In this document: piece by piece, positions 1 to 7,677 of the stretch
Layout of the letters: every line of letters begins with the position of its first letter
How positions within the stretch are numbered: the stretch's first letter is position 1
NCBI GenBank assembly: GCA_036675505.1
Contig: JAKFEW010000125.1
Location: forward strand, 79,584 to 143,583
Length of the DNA stretch: 64,000 bases
Origin: JAKFEW01 sp036675505
Lineage (GTDB): Bacteria; Cyanobacteriota; Sericytochromatia; S15B-MN24; JAQBPE01
Reading direction: 5' to 3'
Translations under genes and position numbers: made by a program
The notes under the pieces: generated by a model
The model's input: the letters and a program-made list of their open reading frames with translations, nothing else
Database searches by the model: none
What the model was told of the DNA's origin: nothing

Positions 1-2542
1 TGGCGTCGGGGCCCGCGAAGCGGGCGCCCGAGGCGGGACCGTCGGCGTGCCCCGCGGTGCCTGGCCCCCCGGCGAACGTCGACACGATGCCGGTGCCGGC
101 CGCCACCTTGCGGATGCTGCTATTCTGTGGATCGGGCACGAAGACGTTGCCCGCGGAATCAGCGGCGATCCCCGTCGGCCACACGAACTGGGCCGAAAGC
201 GCGGGGCCGTTGAGGAAGCCCCTGGTGGATCCCGCGAAGCGGGTCGCCGTGCCGCCTGTGACGGTGAAGATGCCGTTGCCGCCGACCGACGCGACCAACA
301 ACCGGCCGTCCGGAAGGCGAGCGAATCCCCGCGGGCGGTTGATCGGCCCCCCCACCGTGCTGGCCTGCAGGGTGCCCAGGTCGATCGCCCGGATCCCGCC
401 CCCGAACATATCCGCGACGAGCAGCCGGTTGGTGGCCGGGTCGTACACCACGTCGGACGGCCCGTTGAAGCGGACAGACGCCGCCGGGCCGGGCGTGAAG
501 ACGCCCCCATAGCCCATCGGCACGCCGGCGATCGTGGAGACGGTCCCGGTCAGGTCCACGGGAATGCCGCTGGCCGCGCAGAAGGTGCGCACGTTACGGG
601 CGACCTCCGCGATCGGCTTGCTCACGAAGCTTTCCGCTTCCGCCTGGCCCATCCTGGCGCGCAGCGCCGCCGCAAGCGCCAGGTACCGGTCCTGGTTGAC
701 CGGGCGCATCGCCCGCGGGGACCGGAGCACGTCGGTGAGGTACACGCTCGCGGCGCCGGTCGTGGCGGCGTCGACCAGCACGTCGCGGCTGCCTGAGCCC
801 GGGGCCTTGGCCAGCGCGAAGAGCTTGGAGGGGCCGGCCAGGACGGCGATGAACACGCCGCTCATCGTCGAGCCGAGCTGGTCGATGCGGTAGGCGCCCC
901 GCTCGTCGGTCGTGACGTCCTGCGCGTAGGGGCGACCATAGCCGTCCATGGCCCACACGCGTGCGCTCGGCCACTCGTGGTCCGTGTAGCTCGCCAGGCG
1001 GTACTTGGCGGCGTCGGGGCTGAACGGCACCCGGACATGGCCGGTGATCGCGCCGCCCGCATTGTTCGCGACCAGCGACGCGCCGTCCGGACCGACCAGC
1101 GACGCGCCGTCCGGCCCGATCAGCGTCGCGCCGTCCGGACCGACCAGCGACGCACCATCCATGCCGATCAGCGACGCGCCGTCCATGCCGATCAGCGACG
1201 CACCATCCATGCCGATCAGCGTGGCGCCATCCATACCGATCAGCGAAGCGCCATCCATGCCGATCAGCGTGGCGCCATCCATACCGATCAGCGACGCACC
1301 GTCCATGCCGATCAGCGTATCCGCGGGTCCGCCCGTGAACGGGCCCGCCGTCGTGATCAGGCCACCGCCGTCCGGGCCCATGTGCGTGCCCCCGTGCAAG
1401 GCGCGGGTCGTTCCGTCGCCCGGCGGCACGGTCGCGCCGGCGACGGCAGGGCCCTGAGCAGGCGGCGGCATCCCCGGCGGGCGGGCCTCGGCCGGCAGCG
1501 TTCCCTCGACCGCGCTCACCACGGTGACCTCGAGCGGCGTGCCCAACAAGCCGGCGCCGACGACGTCGATGCGGGTCGTCCCCGACGTCCGGGCCTGCTC
1601 GCCGACCGGCACGTCGACCGTCAGCCGGCGGCCGATCCACGAAAGGTCGAACTCGGTCGCGAGGGCGGCATGCCAGGCCTGGGCGTCGGGGCGCCGGTCG
1701 ATCGCCGCGAGCGTGAGGATCAACCGCGCGGCCGCGAGCGCATGGGCCTTCTGGGCCGAGGACCATGCCGCAGGCAGCTGCAGATCGGCCAGCGACAGCT
1801 GGCTCTCGTCGGTCCAGCCGGGTCCCAACGCATTCAGATCGATCGTGACCGGGAGCGGCCCCGGCTTCAAGGGACCGTCAATCGCCACGAGCACGCCCAA
1901 CGCGCCGGCAGGCGGCGGGCAGGGCAACGGGTCGTCGCAACCGCCGGGCATCCGGGCACCGGCCTGCGCGAGCGCGCGGCGCAGCCGCTCCAGCTCGGCC
2001 GACGCCACCTGCGCCCCACCAACGATCGGCTCGTAGGGCGACACCACCACCGAGGCCGGCCGTTCGAGGCGGCCGAAGTCGAACCTGACGCCGAAGGCGT
2101 CACCCGCGCCGAGCGCTTCGCCGCCGGCGCCCGAAATCACCTGCGCGGCCTGGTCCGTGGCGAGGGGAGCGAGCGCGACCTCGGCCGCCCCATCCAGGGC
2201 GATCCGCCGCGGCACGTAGCCGGGCGCTAGCACCACCAGGCCGCCCTCGGCCTTGGCCCGAGCGAGGGCATCGGCCGGCAAGGCGAGCTTGCCGTCCTTG
2301 ATCGGGTAGCTCTTGCCGCCGATCTGCACGGCGAGGCCCGTGAGCGGCTTGCCGTCGGCCGTCTGAAAGGTGATTTCCTTGCCGCCGACGGTCACTTTGG
2401 CGCGCCCGGTGCGGCCGGCCGACAGCTGACCCTCGCCGCCGGTCACGCCTGGCGGCGGGCCGACCTGGCAGGCCGCGACGGCGAGCGCGAGGGCCAGCGC
2501 CGCCGTGCTCGTCCGAAACCTACCCCTGATTGTCCACGACAT
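1..2542 (-). CDS. Lipoprotein with tandem octapeptide repeats and NHL-like repeats (3' end outside window)
   Basis: Frame is open from ATG 2542 to the window edge (about 847 codons; C-terminus missing). The start follows an AAAGGGG ribosome site. An N-terminal hydrophobic stretch ends in a lipobox (LAVAAC, Cys25), so the protein is probably a lipid-anchored, secreted protein. Residues about 30-400 look like beta-rich carboxypeptidase-regulatory/Ig-like material. Residues about 408-487 are ten tandem copies of an octapeptide (A-S/T-L-I/V-G-M/P-D-G). The last 150 residues show NHL-type units (for example VYDPATNRLLVAD, RPRGFARLPDGRLLVASVGG, WPTGIAADSAGNVFVPD), which normally form a beta-propeller. 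Function unknown; surface binding is a guess. A possible -10 (TATAAG, 2577-2572) lies upstream. Confidence 0.8.
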   Translation of the reverse strand, partial: MSWTIRGRFRTSTAALALALAVAACQVGPPPGVTGGEGQLSAGRTGRAKVTVGGKEITFQTADGKPLTGLAVQIGGKSYPIKDGKLALPADALARAKAEGGLVVLAPGYVPRRIALDGAAEVALAPLATDQAAQVISGAGGEALGAGDAFGVRFDFGRLERPASVVVSPYEPIVGGAQVASAELERLRRALAQAGARMPGGCDDPLPCPPPAGALGVLVAIDGPLKPGPLPVTIDLNALGPGWTDESQLSLADLQLPAAWSSAQKAHALAAARLILTLAAIDRRPDAQAWHAALATEFDLSWIGRRLTVDVPVGEQARTSGTTRIDVVGAGLLGTPLEVTVVSAVEGTLPAEARPPGMPPPAQGPAVAGATVPPGDGTTRALHGGTHMGPDGGGLITTAGPFTGGPADTLIGMDGASLIGMDGATLIGMDGASLIGMDGATLIGMDGASLIGMDGASLIGMDGASLVGPDGATLIGPDGASLVGPDGASLVANNAGGAITGHVRVPFSPDAAKYRLASYTDHEWPSARVWAMDGYGRPYAQDVTTDERGAYRIDQLGSTMSGVFIAVLAGPSKLFALAKAPGSGSRDVLVDAATTGAASVYLTDVLRSPRAMRPVNQDRYLALAAALRARMGQAEAESFVSKPIAEVARNVRTFCAASGIPVDLTGTVSTIAGVPMGYGGVFTPGPAASVRFNGPSDVVYDPATNRLLVADMFGGGIRAIDLGTLQASTVGGPINRPRGFARLPDGRLLVASVGGNGIFTVTGGTATRFAGSTRGFLNGPALSAQFVWPTGIAADSAGNVFVPDPQNSSIRKVAAGTGIVSTFAGGPGTAGHADGPASGARFAGPDA
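1082..1321 (-). repeat. Ten 24-bp tandem repeats encoding an octapeptide
   Basis: Ten uninterrupted 24-bp units inside the lipoprotein gene, each encoding A-[ST]-L-[IV]-G-[MP]-D-G. The first seven units in reading order carry Met at position 6 (GMDG), the last three carry Pro (GPDG). A truncated eleventh unit (ASLV) follows at about 1070-1081. Units differ mainly at third codon positions, so protein selection is keeping the repeat. Confidence 0.9.
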
Positions 2543-2645
2543 CCAAACCCCTTTCCCTTTATGCATTCCGGCTTATACCCACTCGCCACACCGTGCTGGA
2601 GCGGTGCTCGGGATCCGGCAGGGAAAAGATCGAGGCTATGACGTC

Positions 2646-3764
2646 CTAGCGGACCGAACGCGCAGCAGGCCCGCCCGCGGCTTCCGGGCCACGGACGCCG
2701 CCCGAGCCTGGCGCCAGGTCCGAGGGGCCTTCCTTGACGCCTGGCACCGGGAACACCGGCGGCTGGTAGCGGCCCATGTCGCCGTCGATGTCGAGCACGT
2801 CGGGCACGTAGGCGATCATATGGCCGGCGCGCGAGGGCACGACGAAGCCGGCTTCCAGCTGTTCGCGGTAGCGGTCGAGCGCGAACACCATCGGCGTGTT
2901 GGGCGTCGCGTCGTTGATCTGGAACTTCGCGTTCAACGACAGGCACGAGTTGATCAGCACGTCGCCGCCCCACATGAGAAGCGTCGAGCGCGTGTTCGTG
3001 ACCGGCGTTTCGGGCCAGGGGCGCGCCTTGCCGTCGTCCATCACGATGTGGAGCATGTTGTTCTTCACGCCCACTTCCGTGACATGGCCGATCAGCGCGG
3101 GCGGCGGATAGAGCTTCGACGGATCCATGATGATCTCGTTGCCCTGCATGATCAGGCCCTTCTCCTCCTTCATCTTGAGGAGCTTGGCCATCTCGAGGCC
3201 GATCAGGCTCATCAGGCCGTCGACCCGCAGGCCCATCGACTTGATCACCACGGGCTTCATGCGGATTTTGCCGTCCTGGGTGGCCTCCATCACGCCTTCC
3301 ATCTCGAAGGCGACCCAGACGCCCTTCTTCATCTTGCCGGACATGATCAGGCGATCGCCCTTGAAGGCCATCTTCACGTCCTTGATCGGGGTGTCGCGAT
3401 CATTGAACACGTAGGTGTTCATGAGCGCCTCGAGGTCGCTGGCGCCCTTGTCCACGATCGCGTGGTGGACCTGGATCTGGTAGTCGGTCTTGTTCGCCGG
3501 CACGAATGGCAGCGTCGGGTCCTTGAGCAGGACGTCGGCGTTCATGTCCGTGAGGAACATCGAGACGTTCGCGTCGAGGCGGTAAAGCACGTTCCGGCAC
3601 ATGAAGCGCGTGGTGCCGCCAGGTCCGCGGCGAACAAGCTCCACGCCGTCGCTGCCCGCGAGGGGCGCGCCGGTCGGGCCGTCCTTGCCGCAACTCGCGA
3701 GGCCCGGCGCGATCGCCATGGCCAGGAGCCCGGTCAGGAGAGCTTTCTTCATGCGACTATGCAT
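2646..3764 (-). CDS. Putative lipoprotein of unknown function
   Basis: A 372-residue protein. I chose ATG 3764 because a GAGGAGG ribosome site sits 7 nt upstream; the frame stays open to 3815. The N-terminus is Lys-rich, then hydrophobic, then LASC (Cys25), a lipobox, so a lipid-anchored envelope protein is likely. The body alternates charged beta-like segments (for example DVKMAFKGDRLIMSGKMKKG) reminiscent of lipid- or ligand-binding beta sheets such as DUF2993/LmeA-like proteins, but I cannot assign a family. The C-terminal 40 residues are Pro/Gly-rich. It reads toward the NHL lipoprotein with a 103-bp gap. Confidence 0.7.
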   Translation of the reverse strand: MHSRMKKALLTGLLAMAIAPGLASCGKDGPTGAPLAGSDGVELVRRGPGGTTRFMCRNVLYRLDANVSMFLTDMNADVLLKDPTLPFVPANKTDYQIQVHHAIVDKGASDLEALMNTYVFNDRDTPIKDVKMAFKGDRLIMSGKMKKGVWVAFEMEGVMEATQDGKIRMKPVVIKSMGLRVDGLMSLIGLEMAKLLKMKEEKGLIMQGNEIIMDPSKLYPPPALIGHVTEVGVKNNMLHIVMDDGKARPWPETPVTNTRSTLLMWGGDVLINSCLSLNAKFQINDATPNTPMVFALDRYREQLEAGFVVPSRAGHMIAYVPDVLDIDGDMGRYQPPVFPVPGVKEGPSDLAPGSGGVRGPEAAGGPAARSVR

Positions 3765-3825
3765 CCGTGAGCCTCCTCGCTCAGTCCAACTTCCCGTTGT
3801 TATCGCGGTGTTCATCAGATAGTCG

Positions 3826-3842
3826 GTTAAAACTATTTTAAC
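3826..3842. promoter_or_regulatory. AT-rich palindrome upstream of the 3764 lipoprotein
   Basis: GTTAAAA-CTA-TTTTAAC is a perfect 7-bp inverted repeat in an AT-rich island of an otherwise GC-rich region, 62-78 bp upstream of the chosen start. It could be an operator or part of a promoter; no sigma-70 box could be placed with confidence. Confidence 0.35.
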
Positions 3843-3920
3843 TTCAAACGAAGCCTGGGTAAATCATGCCGGTTCGCCCGCGTGCCGCGCGGCCTGCCGC
3901 GGACGTGCCTGGCCAAAACG

Positions 3921-3952
3921 CGTCCGGCCGGCCCTTGCGGGCCGGCCGGACG
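3921..3952 (-). terminator. Rho-independent terminator of citrate synthase gene
   Basis: Perfect 14-bp stem (3921-3934 with 3939-3952) and TTGC loop, followed on the minus strand by CGTTTTGG. It lies 19 bp after the citrate synthase stop codon. Confidence 0.75.
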
Positions 3953-3970
3953 AATGCGGTTGGGGCGTCG

Positions 3971-5098
3971 TTAACGCTGGTCGGCGGCCACGTACTTGCG
4001 CGAGCCGGGGCCCGTGTAGTCCGCGCGGGGACGGATCAGGCGGTTGTTCGCGAGCTGCTCCATCACGTGGGCGGCCCAGCCGGAGAGACGGCTCACGGCG
4101 AAGATCGGCGTGAACTGATCGCCGGGTACGCCCAGGTAGTGGTAGGTGGAAGCCGAGTAGAAGTCCACGTTGGTGAGCAGGCCCTTCTCGCGCTTCACGA
4201 CTTCGTCGACCTTGATCGACATCTCGTACCACTTCATGTCGCCCTTGATGCGGCCGAGCTCCTCGGACATCTTGCGGAGATGCTTCGCGCGCGGGTCGCC
4301 GTTCTCGTAGACGCGGTGGCCGAAGCCCATGATCTTCTTCTTGTTCTTGAGCGCGTCGAGGATCCAGGGCTCCGCGTTCTCGGCCGTGCCGATTTCCTCG
4401 AGCATTTTCATGACCGCCGTGTTGGCGCCGCCGTGGAGCGGGCCTTTGAGAGTGCCGACCGCCGACGTGATGCACGAGTGCATGTCGGACAGGGTCGAGG
4501 CCGTCTGGCGCGCGCAGAAGGTCGAGGCGTTGAACTCGTGGTCGGCGTGCAGGATCAGGGCCTTCTCCACCGCCTTGACCGAGACCGCGTCCGGATCCGT
4601 GCCGAAGAGCATATAGAGGAAGTTGTGAGCCAGGGTGACGCCGGCCTTCGGCGCGATGGGCTCCTGACCCTTGCGCAGGCGCTCGAACGCCGCGACGATG
4701 GTCGGGATCTGGCCCTGCAGGCGGGTGGCCTTCGCGAGGTTGGCCGCCGCGCCGTTGTCCTCGTTCTGGGGGTCGTAGAGGCCCAGCGCCGAAACCGCGG
4801 TGCGCAGGACGTCCATCGGGTTGGCGTCCTTCGGGAACGTGCGCAGGAGATCGAGCACGGGCTTGGGCAGCGCGGCGCCTTCCGTGATCGCCTTTTTCAG
4901 CGCCTCGAGCTCGTCCTTCTTGGGCAGTTCGCCATGCCAAAGGAGGTAGACGATCTCCTCGAAGCACGACGCATTGTCCGTGAGGTCATCGATACTGTAG
5001 CCCCCGTAGGTGAGGACGTCGTCGATGATCGAACTGATCGACGAGGTGCTGACGACGACGTCTTCGAGGCCCTTGTTGACCGCCACGTTCGCGCTCAT
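3971..5098 (-). CDS. gltA: Citrate synthase
   Basis: Condenses acetyl-CoA and oxaloacetate to citrate at the entry of the TCA cycle; cytoplasmic. The 375 residues fit the short CitZ-type enzymes. Visible signature elements are LILHADHEFN (His184/187), LKGPLHGGAN (His222, catalytic), MGFGHRVYENGDPR (His261 and the Arg-containing substrate loop) and VDFYSA (Asp312, catalytic). The ATG at 5098 is preceded by GAGAGG at 10-nt spacing. It is monocistronic: a candidate promoter lies just upstream and a strong hairpin terminator just downstream. The adjacent carbonic anhydrase could supply bicarbonate for anaplerosis, but the two look separately transcribed. Confidence 0.97.
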   Translation of the reverse strand: MSANVAVNKGLEDVVVSTSSISSIIDDVLTYGGYSIDDLTDNASCFEEIVYLLWHGELPKKDELEALKKAITEGAALPKPVLDLLRTFPKDANPMDVLRTAVSALGLYDPQNEDNGAAANLAKATRLQGQIPTIVAAFERLRKGQEPIAPKAGVTLAHNFLYMLFGTDPDAVSVKAVEKALILHADHEFNASTFCARQTASTLSDMHSCITSAVGTLKGPLHGGANTAVMKMLEEIGTAENAEPWILDALKNKKKIMGFGHRVYENGDPRAKHLRKMSEELGRIKGDMKWYEMSIKVDEVVKREKGLLTNVDFYSASTYHYLGVPGDQFTPIFAVSRLSGWAAHVMEQLANNRLIRPRADYTGPGSRKYVAADQR

Positions 5099-5160
5099 TG
5101 TGTTACCAACCTCTCTTCATCGGGAGATTCGCCGGATTCGGCACATTTGCAAGCGGGTGG

Positions 5161-5190
5161 ATTCTAACACGGACCCGTTACGCCCGCCAG
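5161..5190 (-). promoter_or_regulatory. Candidate sigma-70 promoter for gltA
   Basis: On the minus strand, CTGGCG (5190-5185), 18-nt spacer, TAGAAT (5166-5161), in the short gap between the carbonic anhydrase stop and the gltA start. The -10 is good, the -35 weak. Confidence 0.45.
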
Positions 5191-5195
5191 GCCGG

Positions 5196-5831
5196 TTATG
5201 GCGCCGCCGGGGCGGTCGCGAGCGGAACGAATTCCTCCACGATCGGATCGTAAGTATGGATCTCTCCCGTGGCAATCTCGAACACCCAGCCATGAAGCCG
5301 GAAATCTGGCCTGTCGAGCCGCTCGCGGACGAATGGATAGGTGCGCAGGTTCTCGAGCTGGACGAGCACGTTCTCCTCCACCGCGGCCAGCACCTGGGCA
5401 TCGCCCGTGAGGTGGCTGTAATGCTGGTCGAGGATCACGCGGGTCTCCCGGGCGTGGTGGACCCACGCCCGCATGAACTCGAGCGTCTCACATTGCTCGG
5501 GGTGCAGGATCGCATGCATCGCGCCACAGCCCGTATGGCCGCACACGATCACGTCCTGCACGCCCAGCACCTCGATCGCGTACTCGGCCGAGGCCGCTTC
5601 GCCGCTCACGAAGCCGGGATCGTAGGGTGGGATCACGTTGCCGGCGTTGCGCACGGTGAACAGCGTGCCCGGCGCCGCGTTGGTGATCAGATCAGGCACC
5701 ACGCGCGAATCCGCGCAGGTGATGAAGAGGACCTCCGGCTTCTGACCGGCTGAAAGCTGTTCGAACAGCAGCCGGTTGGCCTGGAAGTAGGTGGACCTGA
5801 ACGTGTGGATGCCGTGAATGAGCTTCTGCAT
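5196..5831 (-). CDS. Beta-class carbonic anhydrase
   Basis: Zinc enzyme interconverting CO2 and bicarbonate; cytoplasmic. The 211 residues carry the complete beta-class active site: CADSR (Cys39, Asp41, Arg43) and GHTGCGA (His99, Cys102), together the Zn ligands Cys39/His99/Cys102 and the Asp-Arg dyad. The stretch TVRNAGNVIPPY is also typical. The start ATG at 5831 is immediately followed by MQKLIHGIHTF, the usual family beginning. It lies upstream of and on the same strand as gltA, which has its own promoter. Provision of bicarbonate for carboxylases is the likely role. Confidence 0.95.
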   Translation of the reverse strand: MQKLIHGIHTFRSTYFQANRLLFEQLSAGQKPEVLFITCADSRVVPDLITNAAPGTLFTVRNAGNVIPPYDPGFVSGEAASAEYAIEVLGVQDVIVCGHTGCGAMHAILHPEQCETLEFMRAWVHHARETRVILDQHYSHLTGDAQVLAAVEENVLVQLENLRTYPFVRERLDRPDFRLHGWVFEIATGEIHTYDPIVEEFVPLATAPAAP

Positions 5832-5880
5832 GCCGGGTGTCTACCCGGCATGCGAGGGTCACCCACGGGAAGCGACTCGG

Positions 5881-6048
5881 CTAGGAAAGCGCCTCTTCAC
5901 AGCGCTGGACACCCACGGCGGCGAGGACTTCCTCGAGCTTCGTCTGCGCCTGACGGCGGCTCGCTTCGTCATCGTGGAGGCTCGCATCGAGCACGGTGAA
6001 GAAGTAGCGGGCGTAGGCGTCCCGGAGGCTGGGCTCTTCGGCGCTCAT
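5881..6048 (-). CDS. Small hypothetical protein (55 aa)
   Basis: ATG 6048 is preceded by AAAGGAC at 6-nt spacing on the minus strand, which favours it over the in-frame ATG at 6150. The product is acidic and helical (DAYARYFFTVLDASLHDDEA, then a KLEEVLAAVG segment), with no recognisable motif. It ends 49 bp before the carbonic anhydrase start and could be co-transcribed with it. Codon use is compatible with coding but the ORF is short. Confidence 0.45.
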   Translation of the reverse strand: MSAEEPSLRDAYARYFFTVLDASLHDDEASRRQAQTKLEEVLAAVGVQRCEEALS

Positions 6049-6405
6049 CGACACGGTCCTTTCACTCGCGGTTGGGACTTCCACGCTGAAGCGCCACCGG
6101 CGGGGCTTACATAACGGATCCAGGGTAGGTCCGACGAGGCCCGCTGACAAGGACGAAAATGCGCGATATCAGCGGGAAATCGGAGGATTTCGGGGTGCTA
6201 GACCGGGGTTGTCCCGTATCTCTTCATATTCCGCAATAATGCTATTAAACGGGGATGCCGGGAACGTGTCAAGTTCGTGAACTTTCAGCGTGCCCTTTGG
6301 CCAAAGCGTGCGAATCCCGCATTGACAGCGGATCGGCGGCCCCCTATGATGTTAGTCTTATAACGGTCGTATCAAGTGCGTTAACAACGGCGAGAGGGAG
6401 TGGGC
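6049..6405. other. Intergenic control region upstream of sbcD
   Basis: A 357-bp gap between the divergent 55-aa ORF and sbcD, more AT-rich than its surroundings between 6160 and 6400. It contains the near-consensus sbcD promoter (6322-6350). No other gene was seen. Confidence 0.6.
6322..6350 (+). promoter_or_regulatory. Near-consensus sigma-70 promoter for sbcDC
   Basis: TTGACA (6322-6327), 17-nt spacer, TATGAT (6345-6350), leaving a leader of about 50 nt before the sbcD start. One mismatch to consensus in total, the best promoter in the window. Confidence 0.85.
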
Positions 6406-7677
6406 GTGAGCGAGCGTGCGGCCATCCGCGTGGTGCACACGGCGGATCTGCATATCGGCATGGAGAACTACGGGCGGTGGGATCCGGCGTCGGGCCTCCA
6501 CCAGCGGCTCGAGGACTACCTGCGCAGCCTGGACCAGGCGATCGACGTCGCGATCGCCCGCGACGCCGACGTGTTCCTCATCGCGGGCGACATCTACAAG
6601 TCGAAGGATCCATCGCCCTCGCACCAGCGCGAGTTTGCGCGCCGCGTCCGCACGTTGACGAGCGCCGGGCTCCAGGTGGTGCTGCTGGTCGGCAACCACG
6701 ATATGCCAGGTCGCCACAAGGCCGCCAACCCGCTCGACATCTACGGCTCGCTGGAGGTGCCCGGCGTCACCATCCTGCGCCGGCCGGACCTCGTGACCCT
6801 CGAGACCAAGCACGGCCATTTGCAGGTCGGGGCCATGCCGCACGTGACCCGCGGCTTCCTGCTGGCGCGCCAGGAGACGATCCCACGCTCGCTCGAGGAG
6901 TGCGAGCGGTTGCTCGAGCAGGTCATCGACGAAACGCTGCATGCGCTGGCGGCCGAGGTGGATCCGGCGATCCCCGCGATGCTCACCGCCCACCTGAGCG
7001 TGGACGTGGCGACGCTCGGCTCCGAGCGTGACCTGATGCTGGGCAAGGGCCTCACGCTGCCGCTGGCCTCGCTCGCGCTGCCCGCCTGGGACTACGTCGC
7101 CATGGGCCACATCCACAAGCCCCAGGTGCTCGAGGCCGGCCCCGGCTTGCCGCCGGTGGTCTACCCGGGCAGCCTCGATCGCATCGATTTCGGCGAGGAG
7201 AAAGACGAGAAGGGGTTCTGGGTCGTCGACCTGATCCGCGGCGATCGCCCGAAGATGGAGCGCGTGGCGATCGACGTGCGGCCTTTCCGCACCGTGCGCG
7301 TGGACCTCTGCGACACCGAAGACTGCACCGCCGGGCTGGTCGAGGCCGTGAAGCGCGCCGTGTGTGAGGGGGCCGTGGTGCGCCTGGCCTACACCTTGCA
7401 GGCCGAGCGCGCGGCGGCGATCGACGAGACGGCCGTGCGCGAGGCGCTCGCCGACGCCTTCGACGTGGTGTGGCGCCCGGAGCTCATCCAGGGCGCGGCC
7501 CGCACGCGCCACCCCGAGCTCGCCGAGGCGCTCGCGGGGTCGCCGCTCAGCGCCCTCGAAAAGTACCTGACGCTGCGCCCCGAGCTCGCCGGCCGCGAAG
7601 AAGCGCTGCTCACGCGCGCCCGCGCCCTGCTCGCCGAGCGCGATGCCACGGCCGGGTCGGAGGCGGTGGCCCGATGA
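6406..7677 (+). CDS. sbcD: SbcD/Mre11-type exonuclease subunit
   Basis: Nuclease subunit of the SbcCD (Mre11-Rad50) complex, which cleaves DNA hairpins and processes blocked double-strand ends. Calcineurin-like phosphoesterase motifs appear in order near the N-terminus and mid-protein: HTADLHIG, AGDIYKS, GNHDMPG, and GHIHKP. About 423 residues, normal for the family. I prefer GTG 6406 (GAGAGGGAG 5-6 nt upstream) to GTG 6400, which would abut the ribosome site. The stop overlaps the sbcC ATG (ATGA), so translation is coupled. A strong promoter lies upstream. Confidence 0.95.
   Translation: MSERAAIRVVHTADLHIGMENYGRWDPASGLHQRLEDYLRSLDQAIDVAIARDADVFLIAGDIYKSKDPSPSHQREFARRVRTLTSAGLQVVLLVGNHDMPGRHKAANPLDIYGSLEVPGVTILRRPDLVTLETKHGHLQVGAMPHVTRGFLLARQETIPRSLEECERLLEQVIDETLHALAAEVDPAIPAMLTAHLSVDVATLGSERDLMLGKGLTLPLASLALPAWDYVAMGHIHKPQVLEAGPGLPPVVYPGSLDRIDFGEEKDEKGFWVVDLIRGDRPKMERVAIDVRPFRTVRVDLCDTEDCTAGLVEAVKRAVCEGAVVRLAYTLQAERAAAIDETAVREALADAFDVVWRPELIQGAARTRHPELAEALAGSPLSALEKYLTLRPELAGREEALLTRARALLAERDATAGSEAVAR

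Noticed and set aside
1082..1321. CRISPR-like or regulatory 24-bp repeats
   Set aside because: Units are in frame, vary at third codon positions and encode a conserved octapeptide, so they are protein repeats.
7470..7673. N-terminal extension of sbcC
   Set aside because: The frame is open, but the sequence is the shadow of sbcD; the ATG at 7674 starts the canonical IPLRLRLKNF and overlaps the sbcD stop.
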